From positions 1,355,001-1,419,000 of the forward strand of contig NZ_CP017147.1 in NCBI RefSeq assembly GCF_001741865.1: a stretch of 64,000 bases of DNA, in the 5' to 3' direction. The DNA is from Bosea vaviloviae. GTDB taxonomy: Bacteria; Pseudomonadota; Alphaproteobacteria; Rhizobiales; Beijerinckiaceae. Shown piece by piece: positions 42,231-51,005 of this stretch. Both the position numbers and the translations under genes were made by a program. Below the pieces are notes generated by a model, which had not been told where the DNA came from, did not search any database, and saw nothing but the letters and a program-made list of their open reading frames with translations. Within the stretch, counting starts at the first letter, position 1. Every line of letters starts with the position of its first letter.

Positions 42231-43100
42231 ATGGCCCACAGGCTGCTCGGCCTCGGCGACAATACGGTCGACACCTATGTCGATCGGAGCCTGCAGTTTC
42301 CCGGCGGCAACGCCGTCAATGTCGCCGTGCTCGCCCGCAGGCTTGGCGCGCAGGCCGGCTATCTCGGCTGCATCGGCACGGACGAGGCCGGCATGCTGCT
42401 GATCGACGCCTTGCGGCAGGAGGGCGTCGACACCGCGCAGTGCCGCATTCTGCCCGGCGGCAATGCACGCGCCTTCATCGGCCATGACGGCAATGACCGC
42501 CGCTTCCTGCGCTCGGAGCGCGGCGTGCGCGGGCAATGGGGCGGCTTCAGCGCTGCCGACCTCGCCTATATCCAGGGCTTCGATCTCGTCCATTCCAGCG
42601 TTTACAGCGAGCTGGAAACCGAGCTTGAGACGATAAGCAGCGCCGCCCGCCTGCTGTCCTATGATTTCTCCGAGCGCTGGACCGACGCCAATCTGGCGGC
42701 GACGCTGCCGGCGCTCGACATCGCCTTCCTGTCCTTTCCCAATGGCTCGGATGCGGAGTGCCGCGCATTGCTTGAGCGCTGCATCGATCAGGGCGCGCGG
42801 ATCGCGGCCGTGACCCGGGGCGCGCGCGGCTCGATGGCCTTGTCGGAGGGCGTCTTCCACGCTCACGGTATCAGCGAGGCGCGCATCGTCGATACGTTGG
42901 GCGCTGGAGACGGCTTCATCGCCGCCTTCATCCTGCGCCTGCTGCATGGCGCGGGTCTGGGTGAGGCGCTTGCCGCCGGCGCCGATCACGCCGCTATGGT
43001 CTGCGGATATCAAGGCGGCTTCGGCCACGGCGCGGCATGGTCGATGCCGCCCGGCACGACCAGAGCAGGATGCGAAAAAGTGGGAACCGGTTTGCTCTAA
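42231..43100 (+). CDS. PfkB-family sugar kinase, fructoselysine 6-kinase (FrlD)-like
   Basis: A 289-residue ribokinase-family kinase. Its N-terminus resembles FrlD: LGLGDNTVDTY, then FPGGNAVNVAVLARRLG, and the catalytic DTLGAGDGF lies near residue 222. It would phosphorylate an imported fructosamine at C6 before cleavage by the FrlB-like enzyme. It is about 28 residues longer than E. coli FrlD (261). The extra C-terminus ends RAGCEKVGTGLL and is encoded by a copy of the palindromic intergenic element (43062-43098), which also supplies the start of the stop codon. The tail is thus a repeat insertion and unlikely to be functional. Confidence 0.83.
   Translation: MAHRLLGLGDNTVDTYVDRSLQFPGGNAVNVAVLARRLGAQAGYLGCIGTDEAGMLLIDALRQEGVDTAQCRILPGGNARAFIGHDGNDRRFLRSERGVRGQWGGFSAADLAYIQGFDLVHSSVYSELETELETISSAARLLSYDFSERWTDANLAATLPALDIAFLSFPNGSDAECRALLERCIDQGARIAAVTRGARGSMALSEGVFHAHGISEARIVDTLGAGDGFIAAFILRLLHGAGLGEALAAGADHAAMVCGYQGGFGHGAAWSMPPGTTRAGCEKVGTGLL
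43062..43098. repeat. Palindromic intergenic element, copy C, forming a gene 3' end
   Basis: Outer arms AGAGCA (43062-43067) and TGCTCT (43093-43098) flank GCGAAAAAGTGGGAACCGG, the core shared with the other three copies. It covers the last codons of the FrlD-like kinase gene; the T of its final TGCTCT is the first base of the TAA stop. Confidence 0.8.
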
Positions 43101-43151
43101 CTCTTTGGATCAGAGCCGGATGACATCGAACTGAAGGCGGGAGTGGCTTGC

Positions 43152-45203
43152 ATGGCTTGGCGGATCGGGATCGATTCCGGAGGAACTTTTACCGACGTCT
43201 GTCTCTTCGACGACGCGACCGGAGAGGTGGCGGTCTGGAAAGTGCCCTCCACGCCGGATGATCCCTCCCGCGCCATCGCGCGCGGCACGCAGGAAGGCAC
43301 CGAACGCGTCGGCGCCAAGCCGAGCGAAGTCGCCTATTTCGGCCATGGCACCACGGTCGGCACCAATGCCCTGATCCAGCATCGCGGCGTCAAGACCGGT
43401 CTCATCACCACCGAGGGCTTCCGCGATCTGATCGAGATCGGCCGCCAGAAGCGCCCCGATCTCTACGATCTCCAGGTCGACAAGGCGCCGCCTCTGGTGA
43501 CCCGCGATCTGCGCTTCGGTGTTTCGGAACGCCTACGCCATGACGGTTCGGTCGAGATTCCGCTCGATGAAGAGGGCGTGCGGGTGGCCGCCCGCGCGCT
43601 GAAAGCGGCCGGCGTCAAGGCGGTGGCGATCGGCTTCCTCTACGGCTTCGTCAACCCCGCCCATGAGCAGGCCGCCAAGCGCATCGTCGCCGAGGAATTT
43701 CCGGAGGCCTTCATCTGCGCCTCGCATGAGGTCGCGCCCGAGTTCCGCGAATATGAGCGCATCTCGACGGCGGTGGTGAATGCCTATCTCGGCCCAGTCA
43801 TGCAGGGCTATATCCGCCGCCTTGCCGACCGGTTGATGGAGCTCGGCGTCACCACGACACCGCATCTGACGCAGTCCAATGGCGGCGTCATCGGCTTCGA
43901 CATGGCCGCCCGCCTGCCGGTGCGCACCGTGCTGTCGGGGCCGTCCACCGGCGTCGTCGCCGCGCAGGCGATCGGCCAGATGACCGGCATCGAAAACCTG
44001 ATCACCTTCGACATGGGCGGCACCTCCTCGGATGTCGCGCTGCTGCGCGGCGGCGAGGCGAAGTTCGCCAGCGACGCGATCGTCCACGGCTACCCGATCA
44101 AGGCGCCGATGCTCGACATCCACACCGTCGGGGCCGGCGGCGGCTCGCTCGCCGCGATCGATTCCGGCGGGCTGCTCAAGGTCGGCCCGCGCAGTGCCGG
44201 CGCCGATCCCGGCCCGGTCTGCTATGGACGCGGTGCGACCGAGCCCGCCGTCACCGACGCCAATGTCGTGCTGCAGACGCTGAACCCGACCCATCTGCTC
44301 GGCGGCCGTATGCCGATCCGGCAGGATCTCTCGAAACAGGCGATCGGCCGCCTCGCCGACCAGCTTGGCCTCGACGTGATGGCGACTGCCCAGGGCATCA
44401 TCTCGGTCGTCACCGCCAACATGGCCAAGGCGATCCGCGTCGTCTCGGTCCAGCGCGGGCATGATCCGCGCGACTACGCGCTCGTCGCCTTTGGCGGCGC
44501 CGGTCCGCTGCATGCGGCGCGGCTGGCGCGCGAATTGGAGATGAAGCGCATCGTCGTGCCGCGCAATCCCGGCATCGGCTGCGCGCTTGGCCTGCTGCTG
44601 ACCGATCTGCGCGCCAATTTCGCCACCACCCGCCTCGCCAGATTGGGCGACGGTCTGGTCGGTGCGATGACGGAGGCCTTCGCCGGCCTGGTCGCTCAGG
44701 GCGAGCACTGGTTTGCCGAGGAGAAGGTTGCGCCCAACGATCGCAAGCTCCGGCGCACGGCGGATCTGCGCTATCAGGGCCAGAATTACGAATTGTCGAT
44801 CGACGTGCCGGAAGGCCCGATCTCGAGCGCGACCATCGCGGCCCTGGCCGATGGTTTCGCCGAGGCGCATAAGCGGCTCTACGGCTTCGTCGCCGAAGGC
44901 GAGGCGGTGCAGCTCGTGACCTACCGCGTCGAGGCGATCGGCTTCGTGCCCAAGGCGCAGTTCCGGCCGCAAGTCGATGCGGGGCCGGAATCGGACCATG
45001 CGATCATCGGCAGCCGCGAGGTCTGGTTCCCCGAGGCCGGCGGCTTCGTGGCGTGCAAGATCTATGATCGCGACAAGCTGAAATCCGGCAATGTCATCGC
45101 GGGGCCGGCGATCATCGAGCAGATGGATTCGACCACCGTGCTGCTGCCGGGGATGATCGCGACCGTCGAGCCTTACCTCAACCTGATCCTGGAGACGCCG
45201 TGA
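43152..45203 (+). CDS. Hydantoinase/oxoprolinase family protein, HyuA-type subunit
   Basis: A 683-residue HyuA-type subunit with the family opening WRIGIDSGGTFTDVCLFDD, the ATP-site motifs GHGTTVGTNALIQHRG and ITFDMGGTSSDVALLRGG, and AFGGAGPLHAARLARE further on. HyuA/HyuB pairs open cyclic amides (hydantoins, 5-oxoproline) with ATP, and related members are acetone or acetophenone carboxylases, so the substrate is not fixed. ATG 43152 is preferred: GGGAG stands at proper distance, and an in-frame GTG at 43143 would overlap it. It starts 51 bp after the kinase and overlaps HyuB (TGATG). Confidence 0.9.
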   Translation: MAWRIGIDSGGTFTDVCLFDDATGEVAVWKVPSTPDDPSRAIARGTQEGTERVGAKPSEVAYFGHGTTVGTNALIQHRGVKTGLITTEGFRDLIEIGRQKRPDLYDLQVDKAPPLVTRDLRFGVSERLRHDGSVEIPLDEEGVRVAARALKAAGVKAVAIGFLYGFVNPAHEQAAKRIVAEEFPEAFICASHEVAPEFREYERISTAVVNAYLGPVMQGYIRRLADRLMELGVTTTPHLTQSNGGVIGFDMAARLPVRTVLSGPSTGVVAAQAIGQMTGIENLITFDMGGTSSDVALLRGGEAKFASDAIVHGYPIKAPMLDIHTVGAGGGSLAAIDSGGLLKVGPRSAGADPGPVCYGRGATEPAVTDANVVLQTLNPTHLLGGRMPIRQDLSKQAIGRLADQLGLDVMATAQGIISVVTANMAKAIRVVSVQRGHDPRDYALVAFGGAGPLHAARLARELEMKRIVVPRNPGIGCALGLLLTDLRANFATTRLARLGDGLVGAMTEAFAGLVAQGEHWFAEEKVAPNDRKLRRTADLRYQGQNYELSIDVPEGPISSATIAALADGFAEAHKRLYGFVAEGEAVQLVTYRVEAIGFVPKAQFRPQVDAGPESDHAIIGSREVWFPEAGGFVACKIYDRDKLKSGNVIAGPAIIEQMDSTTVLLPGMIATVEPYLNLILETP

Positions 45204-46816
45204 TGAACGCCAACGCCACCGTCACCGTCGATCCGATCACCGTCGAGGTCATCGGCTCCTCCTTCGCCTCGATCACCGAGGAGATGGGCGAGGCGCTCGT
45301 CAAGGCGAGCTATTCCACCAACATCAAGGAGCGCCGCGACTGCTCGACCGCGCTCTTCGACATTGCCGGCGACACGCTCTGCCAGGCCGAGCACATCCCG
45401 ATGCATCTCGGCTCCTTCATCGGCATCATCCCGCATATCCTGAAGCGCCATCCGGTCGCCGAGATGAAGCCCGGCGACGTCTTCATCGGCAATGACGCTT
45501 ATGAGGGCGGCGGCACTCATCTGCCCGATATCGTCCTCGCGGAACCGATCTTCCATGACGGCACGATGGTCGCATGGGCCGTCAATACCGCCCACCATGC
45601 CGATTTCGCCGATCGCGGCCACGCCCATATCTACCAGGAAGGCCTGCGCATTCCGCCGATCCGGCTTTATGACGGCGGCGTTTTGATGAAGGACGTGCAG
45701 GAACTGATCCTGCTCAACTGCCAGGTGCCGCGCGAGCGCCTCTCGGATCTGCGCGCCCAGATGGCGGCGAACCGCCTCGGCGTCGAGCGCGTGCGCGCGC
45801 TCTGCGACAAATACGGACGCTCGACCGTGCTTTCTGCCGGCAAGGCGCTGCAGGATTATGCCGAGCGCAAGATGCGCGCCGGGATCAAGTCGATCCCCGA
45901 CGGGGTCTATCTTTTCGAGGATTATTTCGACAATCCCGAAATCGACGAGCCGATGACGTTCTCGGTCGCGATTACGGTCGCGGGTGAGGAGATGAAGCTC
46001 GCTTTCGAATCCCCGCCGCAGGCGCGCGCCGGCTTCAACATGGTCTACACCGCGCTGCTCTCGACGGTCTATTACGCGGTCAAAACCGTGGCCGACCCGA
46101 CGATCCCGCCCAATGCCGGCCTCGCCCGGCCGCTAACCGTCACGGCGAAGGAGGGCACGGTGCTGAACTGCGTCCACCCAGCGGCGGTGAACGGGCGCAT
46201 CGCGGCCTGCCAGCGCGTCGTCGACCTGATCCATGGGGCGCTCGCGCAGGCTGTGCCAGAGCGTGTGATCGCCGCCTGCTGCGGCACGGCGGCGTCGGCG
46301 ACCTTCGCAGGCGAGATGCCGGGCTCCGGTCAGCTCTGGGTCTATCTGGAGACCATCGGCGGCGGCTCGGGCGCGCGTGCGACCAAGGACGGCCTCGACG
46401 GCGTCCATGTCCACATGACCAACACCTCGAACCTCCCGGTCGAGGCGCTGGAGGTCGAGTATCCCTTGACCCTGCTGCGCTACGAACTGGTCGACGGTTC
46501 TGGCGGCCAGGGCCGCCATCGCGGCGGCATGGGCCTGCGTCGCGTCTACCGCGCCGAGGCTCCCTGTCGCCTCAATATCGACAATTCCCGCCTGAACTCG
46601 CGTCCCTGGGGCATCGCCGGCGGCGAGTCCGGGCAGGGCGGCTCCTTTGTCTTCAGCGACGGCGTTGGCCCCTTCGTCAAGGGTGACGGCGCGCTGGAAG
46701 CGGGGCAGATCGTCGAGATCATCACGCCGGGCGCTGGCGGCTACGGTCCGCCCTCGGAACGTGCTGCCGGGGACAAGGCTCGCGACGTTGCCGAAGGGCG
46801 ATTGCTGCCGGCCTGA
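45203..46816 (+). CDS. Hydantoinase/oxoprolinase family protein, HyuB-type subunit
   Basis: A 537-residue HyuB-type subunit. Family blocks are VDPITVEVIGSSFASITEEM at the start, GNDAYEGGGTHLPDIVLAEP, NTAHHADFADRGHAHIYQEG with several conserved histidines, and GSGGQGRHRGGMGLRRVYR near the C-terminus. It forms the active heteromer with HyuA and is translationally coupled to it by a one-base TGATG overlap. It is the last gene of the FrlB-like/FrlD-like/HyuA/HyuB series and converges on an SDR gene 6 bp away. Why a cyclic-amide hydrolase accompanies fructosamine genes is unexplained; cyclised amino acids such as 5-oxoproline are one possibility. Confidence 0.9.
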   Translation: MNANATVTVDPITVEVIGSSFASITEEMGEALVKASYSTNIKERRDCSTALFDIAGDTLCQAEHIPMHLGSFIGIIPHILKRHPVAEMKPGDVFIGNDAYEGGGTHLPDIVLAEPIFHDGTMVAWAVNTAHHADFADRGHAHIYQEGLRIPPIRLYDGGVLMKDVQELILLNCQVPRERLSDLRAQMAANRLGVERVRALCDKYGRSTVLSAGKALQDYAERKMRAGIKSIPDGVYLFEDYFDNPEIDEPMTFSVAITVAGEEMKLAFESPPQARAGFNMVYTALLSTVYYAVKTVADPTIPPNAGLARPLTVTAKEGTVLNCVHPAAVNGRIAACQRVVDLIHGALAQAVPERVIAACCGTAASATFAGEMPGSGQLWVYLETIGGGSGARATKDGLDGVHVHMTNTSNLPVEALEVEYPLTLLRYELVDGSGGQGRHRGGMGLRRVYRAEAPCRLNIDNSRLNSRPWGIAGGESGQGGSFVFSDGVGPFVKGDGALEAGQIVEIITPGAGGYGPPSERAAGDKARDVAEGRLLPA

Positions 46817-46822
46817 GCGGGG

Positions 46823-47575
46823 TCATAATCGCATGCCGCCATCGACGGCGATCTCGGCGCCGTTGATATAGGCGCCCTCGGGCGAGCACAGCAGCCGCGC
46901 GATGCCAGCGCAGTCCTGCGGCGCACCGATGCGTCCGAGCGGGATGCGCTCCAGCGCGAGCGCCTCGCGACCGGGCTCAGTGAGGATCGCGCGATTGCGC
47001 TCCGTCCGGATGGCGCCGGGCTGGATCACGTTGCAGGTCACGTCCGGCGCGCGCAGCGTGCGGGCCAGCGTGAGGATCATGCTGGTCTGCGCCGCCTTGG
47101 TCGCGGCGTAGTAGAAGCAGTCGGCATTGGCGCGCGCCTCCTGCACCGAACCGATCGCGATGAGCCTGCCGAAACCGCGCGCGACCATGCCGGGCAGGAA
47201 GCTGCGGATCAGTCGCACGGTCGCGTGCAGATTGACCTCGCTCTGGGCCTGCAGGGCTTGATCGCTGACAGCGTCCCAGCCCTCGCGGATTTCCGCGGAG
47301 GCACAGAGCACGAGGATATCCGGCTCATATCCTTGCGCCTGGAGCTCCCCCAGCATCGCGGCGGGAGCCAGCGGTTCGGCGAGATTGGCGATCAGGCTGG
47401 AAGCCGAGGCTCCGCTGCTAAGAAGCGCAGCTGTCGCGGCCTGGGCCGCCTCCCAGTCGCGATCATGCAGGACCGCATGCGCGCCGGCTTCCGCCAGCGC
47501 TGTCGCGATCGCCAGCCCGATCCCGCGCGCTCCGCCCGTGACGAGGGCGACGCGTCCTGAAAGGGTCTCGCCCAT
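46823..47575 (-). CDS. Short-chain dehydrogenase/reductase
   Basis: A 250-residue SDR with the cofactor motif TGGARGIG (14-21), the catalytic serine in AIGSVQEAR and YAATKAA with the catalytic Tyr and Lys. The usual NNAG structural motif is replaced by CASAE. The C-terminus (GAEIAVDGGMRL) is standard for sugar or polyol dehydrogenases of this group. Its start overlaps the last base of the upstream binding-protein gene, making it the last gene of a minus-strand operon with two sugar-type binding proteins and a GntR regulator. It likely oxidises the imported sugar or sugar acid. Confidence 0.85.
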   Translation of the reverse strand: MGETLSGRVALVTGGARGIGLAIATALAEAGAHAVLHDRDWEAAQAATAALLSSGASASSLIANLAEPLAPAAMLGELQAQGYEPDILVLCASAEIREGWDAVSDQALQAQSEVNLHATVRLIRSFLPGMVARGFGRLIAIGSVQEARANADCFYYAATKAAQTSMILTLARTLRAPDVTCNVIQPGAIRTERNRAILTEPGREALALERIPLGRIGAPQDCAGIARLLCSPEGAYINGAEIAVDGGMRL

Positions 47576-48864
47576 CAGCCGAGCAGCGGCTTCACGCGCT
47601 TCACGGCATCATCCATCGCTTGTTGCGGCGGCTTGATGCCGAGCACGGCGGCCTGCGTCTCCTCCAGGAAGATGTCGTGGGCGCGGGCCTGCTCGTCGAA
47701 GGCGGGCAGATGGATGCGCGAGGCCTTGAGCGCGGCGGCCTCATCGGCGGCATAGGGCATGGCGGCTTTCAGCTTCTCGTCGGTATAGGTCGAAACCCGC
47801 GTCGGGCCGTTGCCGTTCAGGGCCATGGCCAAGGTCCCGGCCTTGGACGACAGCGCCCGGATCATCTCCCAGCCCAGCGGCTTCTGCTTGGCGTTCTTCG
47901 GGATCACCAGCGACCAGAATTCGGTCGTCGGCGCGTAAGTGACCTTGCCTGCGAGGTCCGAGGCCATCGGCGGCAGCAGTGATTTGAAGCGCCCGCCATA
48001 TTTGCCCTTGGCCGGGTCGTTATAGGTCACCAGCCGGGCGAAGGGGTTGATCGTCATCGCGGCGCGGCCCTGCTGCATCCAGGTCGTGATCTCCTCATTG
48101 TTCACGGTCGCGAAATTGCGCGGCAGCACGCCGGCCTTGTAGAACTCGGCCAGCAGCGTCAGCGCCTTGACCATGCCGGGCTCATTGGCGACGAGCTTGC
48201 CGTCGGGGGTCATGTAGTCGCCGCCGAGACAGCGCGCGAGCGTCAGGAAGTTCGAAGCGAAGACGGCGGTGAAGGCGAGGCCGTTCACCTGCGTGCCGTC
48301 GTCGCGCTTGAAGGTCAGCTTGCGGGCAAGCTCGGCCAATTCCTCGAAACTGGTCGGCAGCTTGCTGACGCCACGCTCCTCCAGGATCGCCTCGTTGTAG
48401 ATCAGCGCGTTGGTGGCGTGGCGGACGGGGATGCCATGCAGCGCGCCGTCGAGCTTCATCGGCGCGATCAGGCCCGGCGCGAAATCGTCCAGCGCCTCGA
48501 TGGCTGAATCCTTCAGCAGGGCGTCGAGCGGCTCGAACAGCTTGAGATTGCGCGGCACGGCCCGCCCGTTGAGCAGATAGGCGACGTCGATCGTGGTCTC
48601 GCCCAGTGTCGCCTCGCGCAGCAGCCGCTCATGGATGGCGTTGACGTCGCCGAAGGTGACCCAGTTGACGGTTGCGCCCGATTGCTTGCGCCAGGCTTCG
48701 GTTGCGTCGCCGCCCGGCCCGGTCGTGGCGGATGTCTGGTGGACGCGATGGCCGAGTGCGGTGACGGTTTTTGCCTGGGCGCGGGCGATGCCCGGCAAGG
48801 CGAGCGACGCCGCGGCGCCGCCCGAGATCAGGCCGAATGCGCGGCGGGAGATGGATGTGGTCAT
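47575..48864 (-). CDS. Sugar-type ABC substrate-binding protein (SBP family 1), paralogue 1
   Basis: A 429-residue extracellular solute-binding family 1 protein with a twin-arginine-like signal (SRRAFGLISGGAAASLALPG; mature start near QAKTVTALG). Family features include LLREATLGETTIDVAYLLNG, FEPLDALLKDSAIEALDDFA and ALNGNGPTRVSTYTD. It is clearly paralogous along its whole length to the next gene upstream (48922), sharing RHAT/RHASS, NEEITTWMQQGRAAM/EDVNVWMQTGRAAM and NGNGP motifs. The cognate permeases are probably those at 52224 and 53092 on the other side of the divergent promoter. Confidence 0.9.
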   Translation of the reverse strand: MTTSISRRAFGLISGGAAASLALPGIARAQAKTVTALGHRVHQTSATTGPGGDATEAWRKQSGATVNWVTFGDVNAIHERLLREATLGETTIDVAYLLNGRAVPRNLKLFEPLDALLKDSAIEALDDFAPGLIAPMKLDGALHGIPVRHATNALIYNEAILEERGVSKLPTSFEELAELARKLTFKRDDGTQVNGLAFTAVFASNFLTLARCLGGDYMTPDGKLVANEPGMVKALTLLAEFYKAGVLPRNFATVNNEEITTWMQQGRAAMTINPFARLVTYNDPAKGKYGGRFKSLLPPMASDLAGKVTYAPTTEFWSLVIPKNAKQKPLGWEMIRALSSKAGTLAMALNGNGPTRVSTYTDEKLKAAMPYAADEAAALKASRIHLPAFDEQARAHDIFLEETQAAVLGIKPPQQAMDDAVKRVKPLLG

Positions 48865-48921
48865 GGCTTTTCCTCCAAGGGTTTGGCTCGCGCTGTCTCG
48901 CGCGTTGTGATGTGTTCGATC

Positions 48922-50220
48922 TCAGCTGGGCAGCAGCGGCTTCACGCGCTTGACCAGCGAGGCCATCGCCTCCTCCGGCGTCTTCAGCCCAAGCACGGCG
49001 GCTTCCGCTTCTTCCTTGAACAGGTCGCCGGCACGTGCGGCTTCGTCGAAGGCGGGCATCGGCACGCGCGCGACCTTCAGCACCTTCAGTTCCTCGGCCG
49101 CATAGGGCACGGTGCCGGCAAAGCCCGCATCGGCATAGGTCGAGGCCCGCACCGGACCGTTGCCGTTGAGCGCGGCCTTCAGCGTCGCCTCCTTCGCGAC
49201 CATGGCCTTGATGAAGCTCCAGGAGAGCTCCTTGCGCCTGGCGTTCCTGGGGATGACGAGACCCCAGAACTCGACCTTGGCCGGCGCGGCCTCGTATTTC
49301 CCGGCGAGCGTCTTCGAGGCCGGCACCGCGACCGTCTTGATCTTGCCAGGGAATTTCGACTTCTGCGGGTCGTTGTAGATGCGGTTGCGGCCCATGCTCT
49401 GCAGGCTCATCGCGGCGCGGCCGGTCTGCATCCAGACATTGACGTCCTCGGGCGAGAGCGTCGCGAAATTGCGCGGAAACGCCCCGCTTTCGAAGAGTGC
49501 GCGGAGGAGCTTGATCGCGTTCAGCATGGCCGGCTGGTCGGCGACGCATTTGAAGTCGGCCGTGATGAAATCGCCATCCCAGGCGCGCGCGATGTCGATC
49601 ACATTGGGATAGGTCACGCCTGGCATGCACAGGCCCGTCACGGCCGTGCCGTCGCTGCGGCGATAGGTGCAGGCGCGCGCGATCTCGATCATCTCCTCGA
49701 TCGTCGCTGGCGGCTTGCTGAAGCCCTTCTCGGCCAGAAGCTCCTCATTGTAGTGCAGGCCTGAGGAGGCATGGCGGAAGGGGATGGCGAGCTGCTTTCC
49801 GCCGACCTTCATCCCCTCCATCAGCCCCGGGAAGATGTCGGCCGCATCCTCCAGCGGGTCGCGCTTGAGATAGTCGTCGAGCGGTTCGAACAAATTGGCG
49901 GCGCGCGGGATCGCCTGGGTGTTCAAGAGGAAACCGACATCGACGGAGGTCTCGCCGAGGCTCGCCTCGCGGAACAATCGCTCCTGCAGCGGACCGGTGT
50001 CGAAGGTCGTCCACTGGATCGCGGCGCCGGTCTTCTGGCTCCAGTCCCTGGTGATGTCGCCGCCCTGCGCGCCGGTCGCGACCGTCTGCATGACGCGGTG
50101 GGCGAAGACGTTGAGCGGGCCTGCCTGCGCAAAGGCGGGCGCAGCCTGCAGCCCGGCGAAGCTCAGACCCGCGATGCCACCGAGCAGTTCTCTACGGTCG
50201 AGCCCTTGTCCTGCCGTCAT
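48922..50220 (-). CDS. Sugar-type ABC substrate-binding protein (SBP family 1), paralogue 2
   Basis: A 432-residue family 1 binding protein, paralogue of the gene just downstream. The signal is DRRELLGGIAGLSFAGLQAA with an RR pair, and the mature start is near QAGPLNVFAHRV. Its 5' end overlaps the 3' end of the GntR gene by 29 bp, so the regulator and both receptors form one unit. Two closely related receptors for one importer suggest related ligands or affinities; sequence does not name them. Confidence 0.9.
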   Translation of the reverse strand: MTAGQGLDRRELLGGIAGLSFAGLQAAPAFAQAGPLNVFAHRVMQTVATGAQGGDITRDWSQKTGAAIQWTTFDTGPLQERLFREASLGETSVDVGFLLNTQAIPRAANLFEPLDDYLKRDPLEDAADIFPGLMEGMKVGGKQLAIPFRHASSGLHYNEELLAEKGFSKPPATIEEMIEIARACTYRRSDGTAVTGLCMPGVTYPNVIDIARAWDGDFITADFKCVADQPAMLNAIKLLRALFESGAFPRNFATLSPEDVNVWMQTGRAAMSLQSMGRNRIYNDPQKSKFPGKIKTVAVPASKTLAGKYEAAPAKVEFWGLVIPRNARRKELSWSFIKAMVAKEATLKAALNGNGPVRASTYADAGFAGTVPYAAEELKVLKVARVPMPAFDEAARAGDLFKEEAEAAVLGLKTPEEAMASLVKRVKPLLPS

Positions 50221-50983
50221 GATATTCCTCCCGGGATGCCGCGATTTCCGCGATGGCGGCTTCAGCCGCTTCGAAATGCTTGTTCATGGCGGCCTGGGCC
50301 GCAGCGCTGTCGCCGATGGCGATGGCCTCGACGACGCGGACATGCCGCTCATAGGTCTGGCGCCAATCGGCCTTGGTGCGGGCCTCGCGCGAATTGAAGA
50401 TCTCCATCACCTGCCGGATCACCGGGCGCAGGCCCCTGATCTGGAAATCGAGCAGGCGGTTGCCCGCTGATGCGGCGATGGCCTCGTGGAAATCGAGATC
50501 GGCCTCGATCCAGAGCGGCACGTTCCCGAGCGCGGCTTCCATGCGCTGCAGAATCTCTCGCAGGCGCCCGAGATCGGCGTCGCTGCGGCGCTCGGCGCTA
50601 TGGGCGGCCATCGGCGGTTCGAGGATGCGGCGCAGTTCGACCGCTTCGATCAGCCCAGTCTTGCTGCCGCTGACGGCGAAACGGAAGAAGCGGTCGAGCG
50701 GGGCGGCATTCAGCGCCTGCACGCGCGTCACCTTGCCCTGCTGGATATGAACCACGCCCATCGCTGCGAGCTGGCGGATGGCCTCGCGCGCGATCGGCTT
50801 GCTGACGCCGAAGGAGGCCGCGATCCGCGATTCCGAGGGCAGCGCGTCACCCGGCTTCAAGCGCCCGTCATGGATCGCCTGGGTGATGCGCGCGATCAGC
50901 GCGTCGCCGAGCCGCGTCGGTACGACATCGGACCCGCCGAACGGGTCGTTGTCGATCGCGGCTGCAAGGGCGGCGTCGTTCAT
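50192..50983 (-). CDS. GntR-family regulator, FCD (FadR) subfamily
   Basis: A 263-residue regulator with a winged helix-turn-helix (about 18-82; IHDGRLKPGDALPSESRIAA, SKPIAREAIRQLAAMGVV) and an FCD ligand domain (about 105-230; RRILEPPMAAHSAERR, DLDFHEAIAASAGNRLLDFQ). ATG 50983 is chosen since GGAG stands 6 bp before it; ATG codons at 50986 and 50995 are alternatives. It is divergent from the enolase/permease operon across about 116 bp with paired TCAGATAAGTT boxes, and likely controls both directions. The effector is probably a sugar acid. Confidence 0.87.
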   Translation of the reverse strand: MNDAALAAAIDNDPFGGSDVVPTRLGDALIARITQAIHDGRLKPGDALPSESRIAASFGVSKPIAREAIRQLAAMGVVHIQQGKVTRVQALNAAPLDRFFRFAVSGSKTGLIEAVELRRILEPPMAAHSAERRSDADLGRLREILQRMEAALGNVPLWIEADLDFHEAIAASAGNRLLDFQIRGLRPVIRQVMEIFNSREARTKADWRQTYERHVRVVEAIAIGDSAAAQAAMNKHFEAAEAAIAEIAASREEYHDGRTRARP

Positions 50984-51005
50984 CATCGTCTCCATGAATT
51001 GATGA

